A stretch of DNA of 64,000 nucleotides from Kryptolebias marmoratus. Its lineage: Eukaryota > Chordata > Actinopteri > Cyprinodontiformes > Rivulidae. Both the position numbers and the translations under genes were made by a program. This document shows positions 14,314-23,300 of this stretch, in pieces. The stretch's first letter is position 1. The number at the start of each line of letters is the position of its first letter. The notes beneath the pieces are model-generated. The model did not search any database, was not told where the DNA came from, and was given only the letters and a program-made list of their open reading frames with translations. The DNA is taken from the NCBI RefSeq assembly GCF_001649575.2, contig NC_051433.1, positions 24,475,229-24,539,228 of the forward strand. The letters run 5' to 3'.

Positions 14314-17300
14314 CTTTATGCACCGATTCACAAACAGTCCTGATAATTGAAGGTCATACAAACAGGTTGCTATTACCACAATGTGGCCTGCCTACTCTGA
14401 TGCTAGATTCAGTCTTGATTCAATAAAGTAAATCATGCAATTAGGATTCTCATCTTGAGATATCCTTATTGCAGAGCAAATCTGTTCTGGCACACATAGG
14501 CAGCCATCTTCTCTATATGGTATGCCTGAAAAGCCATGACAGGGCCAAAAAAAAAAAAAACGCATTTCGCTTGCCTTGAGTTGAGTTCTAACTTTGCTGC
14601 CGTCGACAGCTGATCGAAGCCACCGGCTGTTTTTACATCTTCCTCTCCCGGGTGGAAACTTGTTCACAACGTTCATATAGCATGGCTCTTGTCAACAAGC
14701 CAAAATACTTCCAGACACGGGGCTGTCAATGCAGAAAGAGCTGTTTGTTTTTCCCGGTGAGCCTCATTCTGTCTGTTCAGGTGCTGCAATTTAGAGTTCC
14801 ACCTTTTGGGTGCCTCGTGTCATTATGAACATTAAATAATTATCATTTTTTGGCATGTTTAAATCGATTCAGAATCCTTCATGTTTGCATCAGGATGCAT
14901 CAAAAACTAGATTATAAGCCCCCCACGTTCAGTGACAGCCAGGGGTGGAAATTAAAATTTTTTTACCAGCCACTCAAATATTTTACCAGCCACTATTTTT
15001 TGTTGTGACAAAAAGTTATTTCATATGATGATGATGATGGAGGTGGGTGGAAGCAGTTGTGGTGCCCTACAAGCTGAACAACTCCTCTTTCTGGACACTG
15101 CATGGAAATAACTAGATTTTTCTTATTTTATTTNNNNNNNNNNNNNNNNNNNNNNNNNNNNNNNNNNNNNNNNNNNNNNNNNNNNNNNNNNNNNNNNNNN
15201 NNNNNNNNNNNNNNNNNNNNNNNNNNNNNNNNNNNNNNNNNNNNNNNNNNNNNNNNNNNNNNNNNNNNNNNNNNNNNNNNNNNNNNNNNNNNNNNNNNNN
15301 NNNNNNNNNNNNNNNNNNNNNNNNNNNNNNNNNNNNNNNNNNNNNNNNNNNNNNNNNNNNNNNNNNNNNNNNNNNNNNNNNNNNNNNNNNNNNNNNNNNN
15401 NNNNNNNNNNNNNNNNNNNNNNNNNNNNNNNNNNNNNNNNNNNNNNNNNNNNNNNNNNNNNNNNNNNNNNNNNNNNNNNNNNNNNNNNNNNNNNNNNNNN
15501 NNNNNNNNNNNNNNNNNNNNNNNNNNNNNNNNNNNNNNNNNNNNNNNNNNNNNNNNNNNNNNNNNNNNNNNNNNNNNNNNNNNNNNNNNNNNNNNNNNNN
15601 NNNNNNNNNNNNNNNNNNNNNNNNNNNNNNNNNNNNNNNNNNNNNNNNNNNNNNNNNNNNNNNNNNNNNNNNNNNNNNNNNNNNNNNNNNNNNNNNNNNN
15701 NNNNNNNNNNNNNNNNNNNNNNNNNNNNNNNNNNNNNNNNNNNNNNNNNNNNNNNNNNNNNNNNNNNNNNNNNNNNNNNNNNNNNNNNNNNNNNNNNNNN
15801 NNNNNNNNNNNNNNNNNNNNNNNNNNNNNNNNNNNNNNNNNNNNNNNNGGCTAAACGTAACAACAGCAACTCGAGCACATTGCTGCCCCCTATATGTCAA
15901 GAGGACAAATAACACCTTTTCTGTTCAAATTGCCAACCCGCCACGGTGGCGTGTGTGTTGATCAAATTCACCCGCCACTTCAAATATTTACCCGCATTTG
16001 GCCGGTGGCGGGTGCTAATTTCCACTACTGGTGACAGCTGATTTCTACATGGAAAATTTCAGCCCATATGTTACTGAAGAGTGAAATGAGCAGCAAATGT
16101 ACCTCTGTAGAAAATAATTGTTTCGTTTTAGTAGCCTCTCACACCTTTTGTGCTTCCACCTGGAACACAGATATTACAGGTGGTTTATTTTGAGCCTTTT
16201 TTATGCAGTAAAAACTCCTACATCAACTCATTTTGATACATTTGAAGACAAGGAAAAGGGTTGAAGTTTGATTGCTCCTAGGCTATGGTATATTTACAAA
16301 CAAGGAGAAAAATTGGATTGAATTGACCAGTCATTGGTCAAGCTTAAAATTGACCTCTCCAGTCACCAGCAGATTGATCCCTATAACATGATGTCATTCC
16401 TTAGGTTGGTTTTAGTGAAAATGACTAGACTCCATTGCCCTAAATAACCATCAACAGTTCAATTTTTGGCAGAATAATTGCCAATCCTGACCTTTTTCTC
16501 ACTTGCTGTCTCAGCCGAAGTCTGTTCACATGTGAAACATTGTTTTTTTGTTTGTCTTTTTTTCTTCCAGCTGAACCAATGGCCTCGCTCCGTCAAAGCC
16601 AGGTTCCAGTTCAGGATCTACCCCATCTCCTTCTCTGTGGGCAACGCCGATGAGTGGAAGAAGCTCTTCAAGCCCTGTGCTGCTCAGAGACTCTTCCTCC
16701 CGGTAGGACTTCAACATTTAGCTTGCCTCATACCCTCACCAGGCATAATGTCGTGAACCAGACAGAAGGGGGGAAAAAAAGGCCATAAATGCATTAGATT
16801 TTAACACAAGCATCGTGTAGTTTATGGTGATTATAGTGTGTAACTATAATTAATTACTTGCATGACTTTTTTGCAGCACTTACTTAAAAGGAAGGGAAGC
16901 GTCAGGAGACTAAAACCAATCATTTCATTAAGTGAAGCTTGAGCTTGGTTATTGATTTCCTTTTCAGGCCTGTGTTCATTGAAACAACAGCCAGTTTTCT
17001 TACCAAGGAACGGACATGCTGCTGGTGAAACAGATCCATAGTGTCTTCCTCTCACTGCAGCACAATCAGCTGGCTTTCAATACTTGTAATATTAAAGAAA
17101 ACTCCCTGAACAGCCGACTAGAGCATCTATTGTCTGCTATACCACTGAATGATCTGAATGATCTAACCTTACGATTGTGCCACTTGAACTCCTTTTAGGC
17201 AAAATAGGCAGCATAATTATCATCTGCCACTGAAAATGGCCGTCACAGCCTGTTTCTCAGCAGATTTTACAGATATCAAGCTAAAATTTGGTCTGGCTGT

Positions 17301-20300
17301 AGCTGACAGCCATTCACTACCAGGGTTTCCCCCAGCCTATTATAAGCCTGGCGAGCCGCCAGGCTTTGGTGACCCGGCTTCGCTTATTTATTATAAATAC
17401 GTCATTTTTTTATACACGTTTTTTCCCACCCGCACCCCCAAAACTGCTACCTTTATCTACCTCACCTTGCGAGAGTGCACGCGCCAACAGTAACACAATC
17501 ACGCTGTTCCTGCCCCTGCGCGAATGTCCCGCTCTGTGTCGCGTCGTGCACCTTTTGTAACTTGCCGAGGACTGCGCTCCATTCAACCATCTGCTCTTTT
17601 TTACCATATTTCCACTGGTTACGTTGCATACTGCCCCCTGTCTTTTTGGAGAATACTGCACCGACATAAGCACCAAGTATAAACGCCTCCATCGCACACT
17701 CAGGTTTGTGCGCTGTTCATGGAGCCCTGCGGGACTCTAATAAGCCCTGAGGCCGAGCCACCTTCAGCTACCTGGAGTTAGCAGGTTGTCGGAGCCACAG
17801 CAATAAACATCGATTGAGCGGGTTTAACCAAAAAAGGGTTAGTTGAGCTAAAATTCAGCGGCTGGCTTTACAAGACCGAATATGGTAAACATGTTTTGTA
17901 CTTAGTGAAAATATTAATATAAGGCATGCTAATTTATCCATGTTAACCAGTAAAATGATGCTATTAAATTCAGCATTAGATATGTTTTGTTGTTACATGT
18001 AGTGATCCAACATGCAGCCTGTGCCACAAAAAGCACAGTACAGTACAGCATCTCTGTTTTTGGCCTTGACGTGAGACGTGTGTTGGTGTCTTGTTTGCAC
18101 TTTTTTATTTATGTTTATTTAATTTATTTGTAAATGTGACTTAAATTAGGTGCAAACAATTTGTATTTATTTTAATTGTATTTTTGTTTTAAAAAGTTTT
18201 TCAAAAGTATCTTTTTGTAAAACTTTAGTTGTGTAAATATTTGGCACAAATATCTTACAATATCACATAATAAATAGCCATATTTTCAACTTTCCTGTCA
18301 AATTTAATCATTCCTTTTACTAAATCACGGTCGGCCGGCGATCGGCCACCTACCACCAGGCTTAGCCTCTTTTCTGGGGGAAACCCTGCACTACACATTC
18401 TCCAAGCACTAACAGATGATGTGCGATATTACGTTATTTTTTTAAAGATTGATCAATGTTGTTATAATTATCATTTATCAACATCAGATAATCTTAGTTT
18501 CAAACTGTGGTTTGAAAGGCAATAGGTGATAGGCATTACTTCAAGAAATGCTAGGCCTTTAATTAGCACATTCATCTTACCCACAAAATAGGTAAAACTG
18601 GTTTGTAGACTAATGGCTAATTTCTTACCAATATTGATGATATAGTATTTTCAGTTATGAACCAAAGGGGTTTGGGGGTCCCGACACCCTCCAATTTTGG
18701 AAGAATGACACTCTTCCCCCTTCCCCCGATCAATCATTTGTAGAGACTATACTTTTAAGCAATACGGAAAAAAAGAAAGCATATCCACTTTTTATGTAAA
18801 CAAAAGGATGCATTTATGCCTTTCAGAAATTATAAAACTGCTTTTGACACCTTGTAAATATAGTGTCCAGAGCAGGGGTGGGCAACCCTGGTCCTCGAGT
18901 GCCACCATCCTGCATGTTTTACTTGTTTTCCTGCTCCAACACACCTGAATCAGTGGTTAAATCACCTCTTCATGCTCTGCAGAAGCCTGTTAATCACAGA
19001 TTGATTCAAACCAGGTGTGTTGGAGCAGAGAAACAAGAAAAACATGCAGGATGGTGGCACTCGAGGACCAGGGTTGCCCACCCATGGTCTAGAATATTTG
19101 CGTGGGAGAACCAATTTTAATTCCTTGATGGGTAAGTACATATGTTTTTTTTTGCTCCTATTTGTCCTTCCAAAAATGAAACAAAATTTCCGCCTTATGT
19201 TCTGAGTCTATGCTTAACCTCAGTACCCTGGTTTATAGTAATTATAGCAGTCTAGTCTAGAAAAAGCTACAACCCCTAGTATAATAATAGTGTATTAGGA
19301 TAATACTTCCAAAGAAAAACAAATAAATGTTGGACCACATTCTTGAAGTTTAGGTTCTGATAATTATAACAATTAATGGCAAAAATTTGGCTTTTTGGCT
19401 GAGGTTTGTTTTTCTCCAGATATGAGAAATATTGTGATCTCCTGCCATGCTGGCAGTAATGAAGAACACCACCTACCAAGATGGCAACACAAATTCTTGC
19501 CTCATTAGCATAGACTGCGCTGTAGTTGACCATTCCAGAGTATTTCTGTTTCAGTGTGCCCAACAGTCAGACCTAGCTGTCACTTTGGTGTGTTAGTATT
19601 ATACTGACATGAACTGCCCCCAGGTCATCCTGAAAGACGTGGACTCGTTACTTTACGTGGACACAGATGTGCTGTTCTTGCGACCCATCGATGACATCTG
19701 GGTGCTCCTGAAGGCCTTCAACAGCACCCAGCTGGCAGCGATGGCCCCGGAGCACGAGGTGCCCAAGATCGGCTGGTACAGCCGCTTCGCCCGGCACCCG
19801 TTCTACGGAGACACGGGGGTCAACTCCGGCGTCATGCTGATGAACCTCACAAGGATCCGCGGCACGCTGTTCAAGGTGAGCTCAGAGCGCGGCCCTTATT
19901 TCCCCCCGCACGCTGATTAGTCAAGGGTTAAAGAGGGCTGCGGTTTCTCTTTTGCGTTTCCAAGGGTTTGTTTCTTTGAGCTGAAGTCAAAGGCTGAGTG
20001 TTCCGAGTGCCTGTGATTGAAGCTTTCCAGATTACCACGCCGGCATCACAGCTTTGTTGCCTCAGAGCTCATTTTAGCAGCTTCACTGGCAGCAGATTAG
20101 ATATGGAATGTGGAATCTGAGTGTGCCCCTCCTTTGATGCCTTTAAGGCTGCCGTTGAGCTGTTTTTCTTGCTGTTGGTATTACAGAATAGCATGATTCT
20201 CAGCGGTCTGTCATGGGAAGATCTTCTCCACCCACTTTACCAGAAATACAAGAACCACATCACCTGGGGCGACCAGGACCTCCTCAACATCATCTTCCAC

Positions 20301-23300
20301 TACAACCCAGGTGCATTGCCTTTTTTTTTTTTTTACTGGTTTATTCATGCCGCCAACGGTGCTGGTAGAAAATAAAACACAAGCAAAGTACTCGCATCAC
20401 CACGCTCACCGATCCTGCGTCGCTTTTAAACCAGTTCTTGTCGTGACTCAGTAACCACGTCTGTGGCTGCAGGCGGCAGCAGCAGACTAAGCTCCAGCTG
20501 CAGCGGCCAGATGTGGCCATTAAAGGCTCAGAGCCCTTGGCATTGGCGTCATCTCTGAGGCATCAGAGCTGAATTGAGCTAAAACAAAAAAGCTGGTTTT
20601 AATTGTTGAGGCTTTGAACTCTCTGCTGCCTCTATAGTTCTCCAGTAAGCCTAAAAAACTTTAAAAGACTTCCTTTGTTTTGGTCTGTGTGTGCGCGCGC
20701 ACGCGTGTTCGTTTGCTTGAACCAGTGAACGGATTTTAATAAAACTCTCAAAAAGTAATCATTGAAAGTACACCCACCCAATTCAAGATGGCCGCTACAG
20801 CTAATCAACCTTACCCATCACAAAATCCCAGTCAGTTTTACAGACCTCAGGCTAAAATGGGGTGTGGTAGTCGCTGAGAGTCACCCCCCAACATAGATTC
20901 GGATCATTGTGCAAAAGTTGGGCTTAAAACCTTGGCTCTAACAAACGTAGCAAACTTTCTTTTTTGGGGATTTTTATTTATTTAATTTATTTTCTGTTCA
21001 TGCAAATAGACAGTTCACACTTTATTTGAGCTTGTCACATTCAATAAAAAGAGCAAATCTCATTAGAAAATAAAGATGGAGGGTTCAAACAACTAAAGAA
21101 GGTTGTCTTCAGTGTCCCCCGTTTTTAGCATTTGTAACAATAATAGGTTAACTTACTGGTTGCAGTTCTGTTGATTAATTTATTGTTTTTCTATTGCAGG
21201 CTGTAGTTTGTTTTTCAGGAAACGTATTTTATTGCAAACACGTTCTGTTATGATTGCTGTATAATTGGGTATGTCTAACACTTATTTGAATGATGAGCTG
21301 TCTTCTGAATCCACATTTTAAAAATTTCTAGTGCAGTAGATCAGTAATGATGTGCGTTTGTTTTTTGTTTTTCCCTTCTTCCAGAGTGTCTCTTTATCTT
21401 CCCCTGCCAGTGGAACTACAGGCCGGACCACTGCATGTATGGGAGTAACTGCAAAGCGGCTGAGCAAGAGGGTGTGTCCATCCTTCACGGTAACCGAGGG
21501 GTTTACCATGACGACAAGCAGCCCGCGTTCAAAGTCATCTATGACGCGATACGCGATGTAAGTATTCCTGTCGAGTTTTAGAAGTTGTACGGCTGTTCTC
21601 ATTACTGCGGTTGTCTTCTAAGACGCTTGTCCCGTCAGTATAAAAATGTTTTTCCACATATTTAAAGCAATCATTTGAAACAACTTTAATTTATTTGAAG
21701 TGACCTGTCTCTGAGGTGACAGAACGAGATTAGGACAGGAAATTTCACTCAAAAGTACCCACTTTGCTATTCAGATCAAGTGTTCAGTTTGTCTTTTTGC
21801 ATTTCTTTTTGATCCCTTCACACTGGATGATGACCCTGTTGCTGGCTCACAGCCACCTTCCATGTGAAGGCAGTCGTGATGCTGCTACACTCTTAAGGCA
21901 AAATCTCACCGGGCTGCAACTGTTGGACTAGTTACAGTTTCTATTGATCATCAGTGGGTCTTTCAGACCTGGACATGTTTTCTGTCAGAGAGCTCCTCTG
22001 CAGGTGTCAAAATACAGTTCTGGCACTCTCGAAATGGATTTGAGATGTCCCCAATGAAGTGTGGATTTGTCTCTATTGCCCCTTTTCCACAGACCCTAAC
22101 GGTCCCGGCTCCACTCTACTCGGCTCGCTTTGCGAGCGTTTCCATGGGCCTTTTTCGAGGCCAGCCCCGACAATTTTTGGCCCTGCTTCGAAGCAGGGTC
22201 CAACCGTGCGGCCCTGCTTTCGTGGGTGACGCAAGCTAGCTCCTGTTCACTCATTGGTCGTGGTTGTGGTCAGATTGAAGCGTAAGAAGAGTGGAGAAAA
22301 CACCGATAGACAATTTTGGAATGGTAGCGAAATAATAGGACTATAAACAACAGCGTTAGCTTACCCTGCAATGTTTGTCCCCCAGGCGCTGTAAAGCCTA
22401 AAATGTCCGCACTCTGTCTGACACAGCTGTCCGATTCTGCGCAACAATCGCAGCATCCAGAGCTGTTCTTCCATCGCGCCTCTCTTCCTGAAGTCTTAGG
22501 AAAATCCCCAGAAGCTCAAAAAACAGCAACAACACAGGTCCAAAGTTGTCCATAGCTCTTCCGTTGTTTACACAAATGCGGTAGCGCGGTGCGGCTTTGG
22601 ACCCCGCCTCCCCCCTCCCACCAACACAAGGAGGCGTTCCTCTGCTACCGAGCAGACTGGCGGGTGGAAACGCGATGCATTGTTTGTGGAGTGGAGTGGA
22701 GTGGAGTGGAGTGGAGTGGAGTGGAGTGGAGTGAGGCTGCTCAAGTAGAGTCAATGTAAAAAAGGGGCATATGTGTCCCTGTGATGGACTTGCGACCTGT
22801 CCAGGGTGTCCCCCTGCCTCTCGCACAGTGACTGCTGGAAATAGGGACCAGCTCCTCGCGACCTGGAAAGGAGTAGTGGGTAAAGAAAATTGATGGATGG
22901 ATGTCTCCATTGACTGTGGTTAATTTGAGAAAATATTAGTTTGCGACAAGACTGCAAGCCTCTGGTACCGGCTAAAGAGGAGGGTGAAAAACAACCCGCA
23001 AACGATTCAAGACATTTTGGGGAGTCCTTCACGAATGCCATTCGCCAACTAGTCGCCAACAATCACAGCCCAGTGAGATACTCTTTGTACTTGAGATGCT
23101 CTGCTGCACTCTCACTGTGCTCTAAATACACACCCTGGCGGGACTCTTTGACCACGTCAGAATGCAGCTCCGTGTAAGCCTCATGTATGTGGCTGATTGT
23201 TTCCACAACCACCTTGTTTTTGTGAGGCCAACTTGGCCCATTCTCCTTCAAAGTCTCAGTGCTGAAGCCTCACTGGTGTGCACGGGCACTATCACGTGTT

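Noticed and set aside
13817..14330. Several overlapping ORFs of 76-134 aa in a GC-rich island, as a gene or CpG-island promoter
   Set aside because: ORFs occur in most frames of both strands and include TG/AC repeat runs; the island looks like a dispersed GC-rich repeat.
15102..15915. Long ORFs over 250 residues
   Set aside because: They are made almost wholly of N; artefacts of the assembly gap. The same holds for the ORFs across 35519-36579 and 44783-45342.
22686..22732. Short direct-repeat array as CRISPR
   Set aside because: A 5-nt pentamer tandem without spacers in a vertebrate genome; simple satellite in a MITE.
22398..22910. 170-aa minus-strand ORF with repeated HSTPL
   Set aside because: The repeat comes from the (GTGGA)n array of a MITE; not a gene.
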